Positions 8,592-16,423 of a stretch of 64,000 nt of DNA are shown piece by piece. Within the stretch, counting starts at the first letter, position 1; every line of letters begins with the position of its first letter. This DNA comes from DASYKS01 sp035995205 (GTDB taxonomy: Bacteria; Acidobacteriota; Thermoanaerobaculia; Multivoradales; UBA5704): contig DASYKS010000099.1 in the NCBI GenBank assembly GCA_035995205.1, positions 79,860 to 143,859 of the forward strand, read 5' to 3'. The notes beneath the pieces were generated by a model. It did not search any database, had not been told where the DNA came from, and saw only the letters and a list, made by a program, of their open reading frames with translations. Position numbers and translations under genes: made by a program.

Positions 8592-9713
8592 TCAATGGGA
8601 CGGTCGAGACTCGATTTCTTCCTCGCGGAGCTGGGACGGGGTCTTCCCCGTATGTTTGAGCACGACTTTGTTGAACGTGGGCTTCGAATTGAAGCCCGCG
8701 TCGAAGGCGAGGGTGAGGATTTTCTCCTCCCGCCGGACGGGGTCGGCGAGCAGGGCGCGGAACTCCCGGACCCGGTAGCCGTTGACCAGATCGTAGAAGT
8801 TCACCCCCAACTCCTGGTTGATCAACGCGGAGAGCTGGTTGCGCGGAACCTCCAACAACCGGGCCAAGTCGGCGAGCCCAAGCTCCGGTTCCAGGTAAGG
8901 CTTCTGCTGGGTCATGACTTCGAGCAGCACCCCCTTCAACCGGACGGCTTCAGGTGTCGGCAGGGAAGGGCGCTCCGCGAGTTCCGGCACGAGCGTCGCG
9001 GCGTCATCGACGGCCTCCGGAACCTCGCCGGCCTCGGGGACCTTCTGGCGCAGACCGCGGTAGCCGAGAACCCAGACCGCCGCGGTCATCGCGAGCGAGA
9101 CGGCCCGGAACAAGATCGAGCGAGGCATGCGGTGAAGGATCAGCAGGAGCACCACCCACGAGACGAGGCTCAACGAGACGGCCACGTAGTAGAACCAGCG
9201 GAGCCAATCGAGGTCGACCCGTTCGAGGTTGCTGACCCGCGCCTTCAGGGAGTCTTGATAGCGGCGGAGAATGCGGACCGCCGGCACCAGATAGGCCAGC
9301 ATCTGGAGCGACAAGGCTCCCCACAGCGTGAGGGTGATCCACGGCGAAGCGTCCCCGCGGTGTGTGACCACGAGCGCCACCGCCGACGCGCCGAGGGCGG
9401 GCAAAAAGTGGAGCAGATGGCGCCGCCGGAAAGGAAAGCCGCCCCGCAGCAACGACGCGGCGTAGGCCGTGATCAAAGGCGCCAGGAGAAACTGCATCGG
9501 CTCGAAGTACTGCCCCGGCGCCGTCCGGTGGAAGCCGAGCGTACGCGCCAGGACGAAATGGGCGGCGTTTAGGGCACAGGCTAGAATCAGAAGCCCCAGA
9601 ATCTGCCGCGAGCGCGCCCCGCGCCCGCCTTGGGTCCACAGGAAGAGAACCAGGAAGACCCCCAGGAACAGGGTTCCGCCGGACAGGAGAACGAAGGCCT
9701 GGTCGAAGCTCAT
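8592..9713 (-). CDS. Membrane-anchored AraC-family transcription regulator
   Basis: A 373-residue protein. The first about 235 residues form six to seven hydrophobic helices (FVLLSGGTLFLGVFLVLFLW onward), and the last about 100 residues are an AraC/XylS helix-turn-helix pair (LSALINQELGVNFYDLVNGYRV; ILTLAFDAGFNSKPTFNKVVLKHTGKTPSQLR). Membrane-sensor AraC proteins of this layout usually respond to a membrane or extracytoplasmic signal and control adjacent transporters. It lies 67 bp upstream of the ABC exporter genes on the same strand, so it probably regulates them. I chose ATG 9713; longer in-frame starts add 56 residues of low-complexity, non-membrane sequence. Confidence 0.85.
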   Translation of the reverse strand: MSFDQAFVLLSGGTLFLGVFLVLFLWTQGGRGARSRQILGLLILACALNAAHFVLARTLGFHRTAPGQYFEPMQFLLAPLITAYAASLLRGGFPFRRRHLLHFLPALGASAVALVVTHRGDASPWITLTLWGALSLQMLAYLVPAVRILRRYQDSLKARVSNLERVDLDWLRWFYYVAVSLSLVSWVVLLLILHRMPRSILFRAVSLAMTAAVWVLGYRGLRQKVPEAGEVPEAVDDAATLVPELAERPSLPTPEAVRLKGVLLEVMTQQKPYLEPELGLADLARLLEVPRNQLSALINQELGVNFYDLVNGYRVREFRALLADPVRREEKILTLAFDAGFNSKPTFNKVVLKHTGKTPSQLREEEIESRPSH

Positions 9714-9914
9714 TGCGGCGAAGTGTAGAGGAGGAAGGGGGGCCGCCTCGGACTTCGACGGCGATGCCGGACCTAAACGGCGGCCCGCGGAGCGGGTCCT
9801 TTCAACCCAAGGAGCAATAAGCCCCCAAGCGGGATGGAGTGCGTTGACCCCGGTTGCCGAGATGGCATACCGTCGGTCCACCTAAATTTCGAGGAGCGGA
9901 GTCACTCCGATACG

Positions 9915-9955
9915 GCCGGCGGAGCTCGCCGGCGGAGGCCGCGCTTTGCGCGGTC
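9915..9955 (+). promoter_or_regulatory. Two strong stem-loops in the leader of the Ubl operon
   Basis: Hairpin A pairs GCCGGCG (9915-9921) with CGCCGGC (9927-9933) around a GAGCT loop. Hairpin B pairs eight bases (9937-9944 with 9948-9955, one G-U) around a TTT loop. They end about 16 bp before the AAAGGAGGAG ribosome-binding site of the first B-box gene. There is no T-tract after them, so a simple terminator is unlikely; a structured 5' leader or mRNA-stabilising element is possible. Function is inference. Confidence 0.45.
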
Positions 9956-9986
9956 GCGGAGCGGCAATTCAAAGGAGGAGGGCGAG

Positions 9987-10382
9987 ATGGAGTGTCGAAA
10001 TCATCCGGGGGTCGAGGCCGCCGATCGTTGTTCCGCCTGCCAGGAGGCGTTTTGCAGCAACTGTCTGGTCACCCTCAAGGGTCAGAAGTATTGCGGCTCC
10101 TGCAAAGTCTCCGCGCTAGCCGGCGGCCTGCCCGTGATCGAACAGGCGACCCAGCCCTGCCCGGAAGCCGCGGAGGCGTTGAAAACCGCGATCATCGGCT
10201 TGTTCTGTTTTGGAATCATCCTCGAACCGGTGGCGATCTCCAAGGCGCTCAAGGCGAAGAAGCTGATCGCGGCGAATCCCAACATGACCGGCGACGGCCA
10301 AGCGACCGCGGCGCTGGTGATCGGAGTCGTCGGGCTCCTGCTCTGGATCCTTGGGTTGATGGCACGATTCGCCAAGATTTAG
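9987..10382 (+). CDS. B-box zinc finger membrane protein (DUF4190-like)
   Basis: A 131-residue protein starting after an excellent AAAGGAGGAG site. Residues 1-40 form a B-box-type treble-clef finger: Cys3, His6, Cys15, Cys18, Cys23, Cys26, Cys36, Cys39. The C-terminal half has two hydrophobic helices (about 65-80 and 105-125) around a KALKAKKLIAANPN linker, as in DUF4190 membrane modules. B-box fingers in eukaryotes mediate protein-protein and ubiquitin-ligase assembly contacts. First gene of the eight-gene ubiquitin-like operon; probably a membrane adaptor or substrate scaffold. Precise role is inferred. Confidence 0.82.
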   Translation: MECRNHPGVEAADRCSACQEAFCSNCLVTLKGQKYCGSCKVSALAGGLPVIEQATQPCPEAAEALKTAIIGLFCFGIILEPVAISKALKAKKLIAANPNMTGDGQATAALVIGVVGLLLWILGLMARFAKI

Positions 10383-10391
10383 GAGCCGACG

Positions 10392-11153
10392 ATGGAAACC
10401 GAAAACGGCTCTCCAGGCGCTCCCGTTCCCGGGCCGATCGTTCCGGCTGGAGCGGCGATCGAGATTCCCGGGCCGCCGGTGCCGACCGGCCCGACCTGCG
10501 CGGACCACCCTCGGCAGGCCGCGGTGACGCGCTGCTCCTCCTGCGGCAAACAGCTCTGTACCCTGTGCATCTTCCCGCTCGGGGAGTGGAACTTTTGCGG
10601 CGATTGCGCGCTACGCCAAGCGGGCTCCCAGGCGGCGCGCCCGGTAAATACCGCCGTGTCTCCCACAGCGCAGCCGAACGTTCCCGCTCCCCGGGCGCAA
10701 TGCGCCTACCATCCCGACTCTCCGGCCGTCGTTTCGTGCAAGCTCTGCTCCCGATGGATCTGCGCCACCTGCGATTTCGCGCTGCCGGGTGACGTGCATC
10801 TCTGCCCGTCCTGTATCGAGACGCAGTCGACCGTGGACGTCAACCCGAAACGGAAAAAGTGGAGTTACATCGCGCTTGCCCTCGCGGCCTGGTCGACGTT
10901 TCTGTCCTTGCTTCTCTTCGTCGGTGTTTTCAACTCGCTGCTCAATTCCGAAGGGGGCGAGGCGTTCGACCGCGTGATCACGACCCTCATCTTCTGGCCT
11001 TGCGTCATCGGCACGGGACTCGCCATGGGCGCGCTCGACAAGAAGCTCAAGAACACGGGGTTGATGAAAGCGGCGCTCTGGTGGAACGCCGCCATCGGCG
11101 GAGTTTTCCTGCTGTTGATCCTCGCCAGCAATCTCGGCCTGACCGGTAAATGA
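10392..11153 (+). CDS. Tandem B-box zinc finger membrane protein
   Basis: A 253-residue protein, 9 bp after the previous gene. After a proline-rich leader it carries two B-box fingers: one from about Cys37 (CADHP...CSSCGKQLCTLC...CGDC) and one from about Cys97 (CAYHP...CKLCSRWICATC...CPSC), then three hydrophobic segments (about 158-178, 195-210 and 225-250). Both fingers keep the Cys-x2-His-x8-Cys-x2-Cys-x4-Cys-x2-Cys pattern of the preceding gene, so the two proteins are related. It is expected at the inner membrane with the fingers in the cytoplasm, as an adaptor for the Ubl machinery encoded next. Confidence 0.82.
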   Translation: METENGSPGAPVPGPIVPAGAAIEIPGPPVPTGPTCADHPRQAAVTRCSSCGKQLCTLCIFPLGEWNFCGDCALRQAGSQAARPVNTAVSPTAQPNVPAPRAQCAYHPDSPAVVSCKLCSRWICATCDFALPGDVHLCPSCIETQSTVDVNPKRKKWSYIALALAAWSTFLSLLLFVGVFNSLLNSEGGEAFDRVITTLIFWPCVIGTGLAMGALDKKLKNTGLMKAALWWNAAIGGVFLLLILASNLGLTGK

Positions 11154-11163
11154 GGACTCTGTA

Positions 11164-11445
11164 ATGCCAACCACCCGCATCCGCGTTCTCGACGTCTCCG
11201 GCAGCCGCGCGCGCGACGTCGAGGCTCCCGACGACGTGGCGATCAATCGCATCATCGCTCTCCTGGTCGAAAGGATGTCGCTGCCGTTGAACAGCCCGGA
11301 CGGCCAGATCATGAGCTACAAGCTCTACCACCGGAGAAGCGGCCAGCAGCTGCTCGACGCCCAGACGTTAGCCTCCTCGGGCGTGCTCGCGGGCGACGAG
11401 CTGCGCCTGCAGCCGGAGATCACCGCCGGAGCGGCGCGGACTTGA
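11164..11445 (+). CDS. Ubiquitin-like protein (YukD/EsaB-type beta-grasp)
   Basis: A 93-residue protein with a beta-grasp pattern: strand MPTTRIRVLDVSG, strand RARDVEAPDD, helix VAINRIIALLVERMS, then SYKLYHRRSGQQLLDAQTLASSGVLAGDELRLQPEI, matching YukD/EsaB-like ubiquitin-fold proteins (leucine-rich core, GDxLRL end). The C-terminus is ITAGAART and has no Gly-Gly, so conjugation would need processing near AGA or use another terminus. Genes for E1, E2, JAB and a RING-like protein follow, and nothing of a type VII secretion system is present, so a conjugated or carrier Ubl is the best reading. Its stop overlaps the E1 start. Confidence 0.82.
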   Translation: MPTTRIRVLDVSGSRARDVEAPDDVAINRIIALLVERMSLPLNSPDGQIMSYKLYHRRSGQQLLDAQTLASSGVLAGDELRLQPEITAGAART

Positions 11446-12647
11446 TTTCGGAGCGCGGGGAGGCGACTCCCCTGGTCCTGGCCGAGGAACGCTTCGCCCG
11501 CTTCGAGCGCGTGGAGTGGTGGCAGCAGGACCGCCTGCGCGCCGGGCGCGTCCTGGTGGCCGGCGCTGGGGCGCTCGGCAACGAGGTGATCAAGAACCTG
11601 GCGCTGCTCGGGCTTGGGACTCTCGCGATCGCAGACATGGACACGATCGAGGTCAGCAATCTGTCGCGCTCGCCGCTCTTCCGCGCCGCCGACGCCGGCT
11701 CGGGCAAAGCAATCACGGCGGCGCGCGCGGCGCGCGATCTCTATCCCGAGATGCAGGTCCACGCCCTCACCGTAAACATCACGGCCGAGCTTGGCCTGGG
11801 GTGGATTCGCTGGGCGGACGTGGTGGTCGGCGCGCTCGACAATCGGGAGGCGCGGGTGTTTTTGAACTCCGCCTGCGCGCGCCTGGGCCGCCCGTGGATC
11901 GACGGCGGGATCGAGGTGATGCAGGGAATCGTCCGCGGCTTCTTCCCGCCCGAGACCGCCTGCTACGAATGCACGATGGGCGAGGTCGACTGGCAGGAGA
12001 TCCGGCGTCGCCGCTCGTGCTCGATGCTCGCGCGCCGCGCTTTGGCCGGCGGCGGGGTGCCGACCACGCCGATCACCGCCTCGGTGATCGGCGCGATCCA
12101 GGCGCAGGAGGTGGTCAAGTACCTCCACGGCCTGCCGGCGCTGTTCGGCCGGGGGTTCGTCTATGAAGGGGCGTTTCACGGCTCGTACGCCGTCTCCTAT
12201 CCGATCCATCCGGACTGCCCCTGGCACGAAGGCGCGCCGCCGGTCGAGACGCGGCCGGATTGGGGATCGGCGACGCCGTTCCACGAAATTTGGGCACGCG
12301 CCGAGGAGATGCTCGGCGGCTGCGACGCGCTCGATCTCGGCCGCGAGCTGGTCGAGAGCCTGGAATGTCCCGATTGCGGCGGCCGGCGAGCGCTCCTTCG
12401 TCCGGTCGAGGTCGTCGGCGACGACGAGGCGCTCTGCCCGGCCTGCGGCGCCGACTGCGTGCCCCGCTTCATCCATTCGTTCTCGCGCGGCAGCGAGCAT
12501 CTGGCGGCTACGCCGCGGCAGCTCGGCTTGCCGGCGTGGGAGATCGTCTGGGCGCGCCGCGGCGAGCGGTTCCAGGGATTCGAGCTTGCCGCGGATGCGC
12601 CGGCTACGATCGGAGGTCTAGGTGGCCAGGAAACAGAAGACCGGTAG
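11442..12647 (+). CDS. E1-like ubiquitin-activating enzyme (ThiF/MoeB fold)
   Basis: A 401-residue adenylyltransferase. Motifs: Rossmann GAGALGNEV (41-49), DMDTIEVSNLSR (65-76, the ATP/Mg site with Asp67, Asn73, Arg76), CYEC at 174-177 that resembles the first zinc pair of MoeB/ThiF, and Cys193 in RRRSCSML at the position of the catalytic cysteine, followed by the crossover helix TPITASVIGAIQAQEVVKYL. A C-terminal zinc-ribbon (CPDC...CPAC, about 308-335) extends the protein. It would adenylate the Ubl C-terminus and pass it to the E2 encoded downstream. The TTG start overlaps the Ubl stop (TTGA), so production of the two is coupled. Confidence 0.9.
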   Translation: MISERGEATPLVLAEERFARFERVEWWQQDRLRAGRVLVAGAGALGNEVIKNLALLGLGTLAIADMDTIEVSNLSRSPLFRAADAGSGKAITAARAARDLYPEMQVHALTVNITAELGLGWIRWADVVVGALDNREARVFLNSACARLGRPWIDGGIEVMQGIVRGFFPPETACYECTMGEVDWQEIRRRRSCSMLARRALAGGGVPTTPITASVIGAIQAQEVVKYLHGLPALFGRGFVYEGAFHGSYAVSYPIHPDCPWHEGAPPVETRPDWGSATPFHEIWARAEEMLGGCDALDLGRELVESLECPDCGGRRALLRPVEVVGDDEALCPACGADCVPRFIHSFSRGSEHLAATPRQLGLPAWEIVWARRGERFQGFELAADAPATIGGLGGQETEDR

Positions 12648-13665
12648 CGAGAGGGGGGAGAAGGGGGAAGACGGGCCGGTCCGGGTCAAACCGGCGGCCG
12701 AGCTGGGGAAGGTGGCGCGGAGGGTCTTTCCCGGACCGGCCGGCAGTGGCGTGCCGCTGCGCGTTCATTTCGCCCGCCGCGCCTATGCCGAGCTGGTCGC
12801 CCACGCCAAGGACTCGGTCGACGCCGAGGTCGGCGGCGTGCTGGTGGGGGAGACCTGCGAGGACGACGAAGGGCCGTTTCTCGAAGTGCAGGCGGTCATC
12901 CGCGCGATGGCGGCGCGCGAGGGACGGGCGCACGTCACTTTCACCCACGAGACCTGGACCCAGATCCACGCCACGCTCGACCGCACCTATCCGGATCTTC
13001 AGATCGTCGGCTGGTACCACACCCACCCCGGATTCGGCGTCGAGTTTTCGGCGATGGATCTATTCATCCAGCAGAACTTCTTCTCCGGCCCGACCCAGAT
13101 CGCGTTCCTCACCGACCCGCTCGGAGGGGAGACGGCGATCTGTTGGAATGGTCCGCAGGGGATCGCCTCGCTGCCGAAATTCTGGGTCGACGGGCGGGAG
13201 CATGCCGCCCGGGTGCCGGGACCGCCGCATGGCATCGGAGCGACCGCGGCGGCCTCGACGCCGTACGCGGGCGGCGGGGACGCCGGGCGCGAGATCGAGC
13301 GGTTGGAAGGGCGCATCAACCACCTGATCCGGGCGATGGACGAGCAGCGGGCGAATTTCCATCGCATGCTCGTGGCGTTGGTGATCGTCGTCTGCGCCGT
13401 CCTGATCGGCTGGATTGGTTACCAGATTTGGGCCGATCGCACCGAGCGCCTGACTCCGCCCAAGGTGCAGAGCTACGTGCCGGTGCCGGTCAAGGTGGGC
13501 GACGAGACGGTGATGCTCGGGGTGGCGGTGGTCGACTGGGCCATCCCGCCGCGCCTCGACGCCTACCTGGAAAAGGTCGCCCGCTTGGAGCTGGAGGCCC
13601 GGCGGGAGCAGGAAGAAACGCAGAGAAAACTTCAAGAAAAACAGCGTCGAGCCCCGAAGAAATAG
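12622..13665 (+). CDS. JAB/MPN metallopeptidase with membrane anchor (deubiquitinase-like)
   Basis: A 347-residue protein with a complete JAMM zinc site: Glu69 (EVGG), His133 and His135 in HTHP, Ser143 and Asp146, with the exact H-x-H-x7-S-x2-D spacing. Such peptidases trim or remove ubiquitin-like proteins. After the catalytic domain come a short coiled coil (about 230-250), a transmembrane helix (about 253-273), and a charged coiled-coil tail (about 315-347). The GTG start follows CGGAGGT and lies 26 bp inside the E1 gene. Membrane anchoring is unusual for JAB peptidases and suggests that Ubl processing or removal happens at the inner membrane. Confidence 0.9.
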   Translation: MARKQKTGSERGEKGEDGPVRVKPAAELGKVARRVFPGPAGSGVPLRVHFARRAYAELVAHAKDSVDAEVGGVLVGETCEDDEGPFLEVQAVIRAMAAREGRAHVTFTHETWTQIHATLDRTYPDLQIVGWYHTHPGFGVEFSAMDLFIQQNFFSGPTQIAFLTDPLGGETAICWNGPQGIASLPKFWVDGREHAARVPGPPHGIGATAAASTPYAGGGDAGREIERLEGRINHLIRAMDEQRANFHRMLVALVIVVCAVLIGWIGYQIWADRTERLTPPKVQSYVPVPVKVGDETVMLGVAVVDWAIPPRLDAYLEKVARLELEARREQEETQRKLQEKQRRAPKK

Positions 13666-13691
13666 CCAGAGAGAGCCGAAGAGAGATCCTT

Positions 13692-15098
13692 ATGAGCGAG
13701 CCACTGAACCGAGCGCCCGGCGACGAGCTGATCGTCATCACCCGCGACGAGGCGAGCAGCAACCATGTCGACGACCTGCTGCGCCGCCAGATGGCCTTGC
13801 GCGGCGAAAGCGGCATGACGGCCGAAGTCAAGCGCCGCTGGTACTACCAGAACTGGCTGCTGTTCGCGCTGGTCGGCCTGATCGCGGCGGTCAGCGCGTG
13901 GGCGATCCTCGAACCCTCGTTCGAGGACTATTTTTATTTGCAGGGCAAGATCGAAACGCTCGACTTGGCCGACGAGCTGAAGCTGCCCGAAATGCAAGGC
14001 GATGCTGAGGAGGCCGGTTTCATCGGCCAGGGTTGGATCACCGTGCGCGGCCAGCAGGTCTGGCTCTCGCCCGGAATTCGCGCCACGACGGGAACCCACA
14101 TCCAGGGCTTCTTCGATCCTTCGACGCTCGCCGTGGGCAAGGAAGTCGGAGTCTTCACCAAGTACTTCGAAGGGGGCGGAAAAGAGCTGGCGTTCGCCCA
14201 CTACCTCGATCCCGCTCCGGCCCGTGCGGCCACCGGCAAGGCGATCGAGCCGTTGCGCGACCAGAGCCGGGCGAGCGAAACCGCGGGCCTGCTGCTATTC
14301 GCGGTGGTGGCGGCGATGATCGGCCTTGGGATCGGAGCGACCGACGGAATCGTCTGCCGCGTTCCTCGACGGGCGATCCTCGGCGGGCTGGTGGGGGCGC
14401 TGGTCGGATTCGTCGGCGGTCTCTTCTCCGGGGTGATCGCCGGGGTCCTCTACACGCCGCTCAGCACGGCGGCCTCGGTTCAGCTCGCCTCCCCCTCGCC
14501 GACCGTGCGCTCGATGGGGTTTCTGTTCCAGATGGTGGCGCGCATGATGGCCTGGTCGCTCGCCGGCGCGGCGATGGGTCTCGGCCAGGGGATCGCGCTA
14601 CGCTCCAAGAAACTGCTCAGCCATGGCTTCCTCGGCGGGCTGATCGGCGGCATGTTGGGCGGTCTGCTGTTCGATCCGCTCGATCTAGTCGTCCTCGGCG
14701 CGGATCGCGTCGGCGCGGATCAGGCGCGGCTGATCGGCCTCGCCGTAATCGGCATCGCGGTCGGCACGATGATCGGCGTGGTCGAGCTGCTCACCCGCGA
14801 CGCCTGGCTGCGAATGGTCGAAGGGCCGCTCGCCGGCAAGGAGTTCCTGATGTTCCGCGAGGTGATGAACATCGGCGCCTCGCCCCGGTCCGAGATCTAT
14901 CTGTTCAACGATCCCAAGGTGGCCCAGACCCACGCCACGATCCGGATGATCGGCGACGAATGCGAGATCGCCGCGCGCGACGCGGTGAGCCCGCTGCTGG
15001 TCAACGGCCAGCCGGTCCGCAACTCCCGCCTGCGGCAGGGTGACCGGATTCAGATCGGCGATACGAGCTTCCTGTTCGAACAGAGGCAGCGGTCATGA
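13692..15098 (+). CDS. Multi-spanning membrane protein with C-terminal FHA domain
   Basis: A 468-residue protein. One transmembrane helix near 55-75 is followed by an extracytoplasmic region (about 76-195), then a glycine-rich block of about six helices (about 198-365) and a C-terminal FHA domain (about 370-465) with the expected strand order: GASPRSEIYLFNDPKVAQTHATI (the arginine-serine and histidine of the phosphothreonine pocket), LVNGQPV and GDRIQIGDTSFLF. FHA domains bind phosphothreonine, so this protein could link the Ubl machinery to kinase signalling. Start ATG 13692 was chosen at the beginning of the coherent protein; it overlaps the next gene by ATGA. Confidence 0.85.
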   Translation: MSEPLNRAPGDELIVITRDEASSNHVDDLLRRQMALRGESGMTAEVKRRWYYQNWLLFALVGLIAAVSAWAILEPSFEDYFYLQGKIETLDLADELKLPEMQGDAEEAGFIGQGWITVRGQQVWLSPGIRATTGTHIQGFFDPSTLAVGKEVGVFTKYFEGGGKELAFAHYLDPAPARAATGKAIEPLRDQSRASETAGLLLFAVVAAMIGLGIGATDGIVCRVPRRAILGGLVGALVGFVGGLFSGVIAGVLYTPLSTAASVQLASPSPTVRSMGFLFQMVARMMAWSLAGAAMGLGQGIALRSKKLLSHGFLGGLIGGMLGGLLFDPLDLVVLGADRVGADQARLIGLAVIGIAVGTMIGVVELLTRDAWLRMVEGPLAGKEFLMFREVMNIGASPRSEIYLFNDPKVAQTHATIRMIGDECEIAARDAVSPLLVNGQPVRNSRLRQGDRIQIGDTSFLFEQRQRS

Positions 15099-15733
15099 GC
15101 GAGCCAGGGTTTGAGAGCCAGGAGAGCCATGACAGCCCCGAGAGCCGTGCGAGCCGGCAGAGCCGGGCGGCGAGTTGCACGATCTGTATGTCCTCGATCG
15201 ATGCCGGCGAGCCCTCGACCGAGTGCTCCGCCTGCCACGCCTTCTACCATGCGGAGTGCTGGGACGAGAACGGCGGCTGCGCGGTATATGGCTGCGCCCA
15301 GGTACCGAAGACCGAAGGGCTAAAAGCGTTGGAGATCCCTCCCGCGTTCTGGGGACGCGAAGACAAGGACTGTCCCCAATGCGGCGCCAAGATCATGGCC
15401 CTGGCCGTGCGCTGCCGCCACTGCGGCGGCCAGATCGAAGCGCGGCCCGAAAGCAAGGACAGCTTCGAGCGGCGGTCGGAGCGCCGGTTGCGGGCGCCGA
15501 CCCAGCGCCGTTTCGCCCGGCTGTTCATGGTGCTCAGTCTGCTGCCGGCCTTGTCGCTGCTGACGCTTTCGGTCGGCACGATCTACTATCGCCGCAATCG
15601 CGAGGAGATCCGGCGCCTGTCCGGAGGCACCGACGGCCTCTTCCGCATCGCCTTCACCACCGCCGCGGCGCAGTGCGCCCTCCTCCTGCTCGGCCTCGTC
15701 GGCTGGTGGATCAAGTTCGTCGTCTTCGATTAG
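15095..15733 (+). CDS. RING/PHD-like zinc finger membrane protein (putative E3)
   Basis: A 212-residue protein. Residues 28-67 form a C4HC3-type cross-brace candidate: Cys28-x2-Cys31, Cys44-x2-Cys47, His52-x2-Cys55, Cys62 and Cys67. A zinc ribbon follows (Cys93-x2-Cys96 and Cys107-x2-Cys110). Two transmembrane helices (about 148-165 and 187-208) end the protein. Located between the FHA and E2 genes, 8 bp before the E2 start, it is the natural candidate for the ligase component that would recruit the charged E2. RING versus PHD assignment and ligase activity are inferred. Confidence 0.8.
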   Translation: MSEPGFESQESHDSPESRASRQSRAASCTICMSSIDAGEPSTECSACHAFYHAECWDENGGCAVYGCAQVPKTEGLKALEIPPAFWGREDKDCPQCGAKIMALAVRCRHCGGQIEARPESKDSFERRSERRLRAPTQRRFARLFMVLSLLPALSLLTLSVGTIYYRRNREEIRRLSGGTDGLFRIAFTTAAAQCALLLLGLVGWWIKFVVFD

Positions 15734-15741
15734 GGGGAGCC

Positions 15742-16206
15742 ATGCAGGCGCGAATCCGCAGGTTGCGCTCCGACTACGACCAGGTGTCCGCCCTGTTCGC
15801 CGAGCATCCTTCCGTCCGCCTGATCGAGGCGGAGGGCGAGCCGCCGGAAAAATACACGTTCGAGTTTCGCGTGCGCGGGCTGGTGCCGCAGGACGACACC
15901 GGTCCGCGCAGCGGGACGGTCCATCGCGCGGAGGTCTTCCTGCCGCTCGACTACCCGCGCCGGCCCCCCTTCTGCCGCATGGTCACGCCGGTCTTCCATC
16001 CCAACATCGACCCGCAGAAGATCTGCATCGGCGACCACTGGAGCGCGGGCCAGTCGCTGGCGCAGATGGTGATTCAGATCGCCGAGATGATCTGCTTCCA
16101 GAGCTACAACGTGAAGAGCCCGCTGAACGCCGAGGCGGCGGCGTGGGCGGAGCAGAACCTGTCGCGCCTGCCGCTCCAGCGGGGAGATCTGTCCGCGGGG
16201 TTGTAG
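15742..16206 (+). CDS. E2 ubiquitin-conjugating enzyme-like protein
   Basis: A 154-residue UBC-fold protein, the size of a minimal eukaryotic E2. It shows the meander YTFEFRVRGL...HRAEVFLPLDYPRRPPFC, the HPN motif (His86-Pro87-Asn88) in FHPNID, the candidate active-site Cys95 in KICIGDHW followed by the W-S-A-G-Q segment that resembles WSPALT of E2s, and the C-terminal PLNAEAAAWA that matches PLNxEAA of E2s. So the catalytic cysteine and HPN asparagine are both kept. It is the last gene of the operon and completes an E1-E2-Ubl-JAB-RING set. Confidence 0.9.
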   Translation: MQARIRRLRSDYDQVSALFAEHPSVRLIEAEGEPPEKYTFEFRVRGLVPQDDTGPRSGTVHRAEVFLPLDYPRRPPFCRMVTPVFHPNIDPQKICIGDHWSAGQSLAQMVIQIAEMICFQSYNVKSPLNAEAAAWAEQNLSRLPLQRGDLSAGL

Positions 16207-16246
16207 GCGGCGCAATACCGGTTCCGCGGAACCCGCCCTCTGAAGC

Positions 16247-16423
16247 CTACTGCCAGCTACAACCGGGCTGGGACCCGCAGACCGATTCGCCGAGCGACGA
16301 GCAGGGGGTCGCGGTACCGGAGCATGAAGCGATCCAATAGCAGCCGGAGGTCGCTGTACAGTTGAATTGCGTCTTGCCCGCGCAAGTCTGTCCGGTGCCC
16401 GCGCACGACTTGGAAAAGCTCAT
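16247..16423 (-). CDS. Small cysteine-rich repeat peptide, probably a frameshifted remnant
   Basis: From ATG 16423 a 58-residue frame has nine cysteines and the motif CSGTATPC...CGSQPGCSW, like the short Cys/Trp repeats (C-x(n)-C-x-x-Q-x-GCSW) found in secreted bacterial and ciliate proteins. The repeat QTCAGKTQFNCTATSGCYW is matched upstream in another frame by GTCFGKSQFTCCF, then GCYW back in this frame, so a single-base shift near 16425-16435 seems to have split a longer protein. No good ribosome-binding site or signal peptide precedes the ATG. The rest of 16207-16508 holds nothing else I can identify. Confidence 0.4.
   Translation of the reverse strand: MSFSKSCAGTGQTCAGKTQFNCTATSGCYWIASCSGTATPCSSLGESVCGSQPGCSWQ

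Noticed and set aside
11164..11445. YukD/EsaB as part of a type VII secretion system
   Set aside because: No EssC, EsaA, EssB or WXG100 genes nearby; E1, E2, JAB and RING-like genes follow instead.
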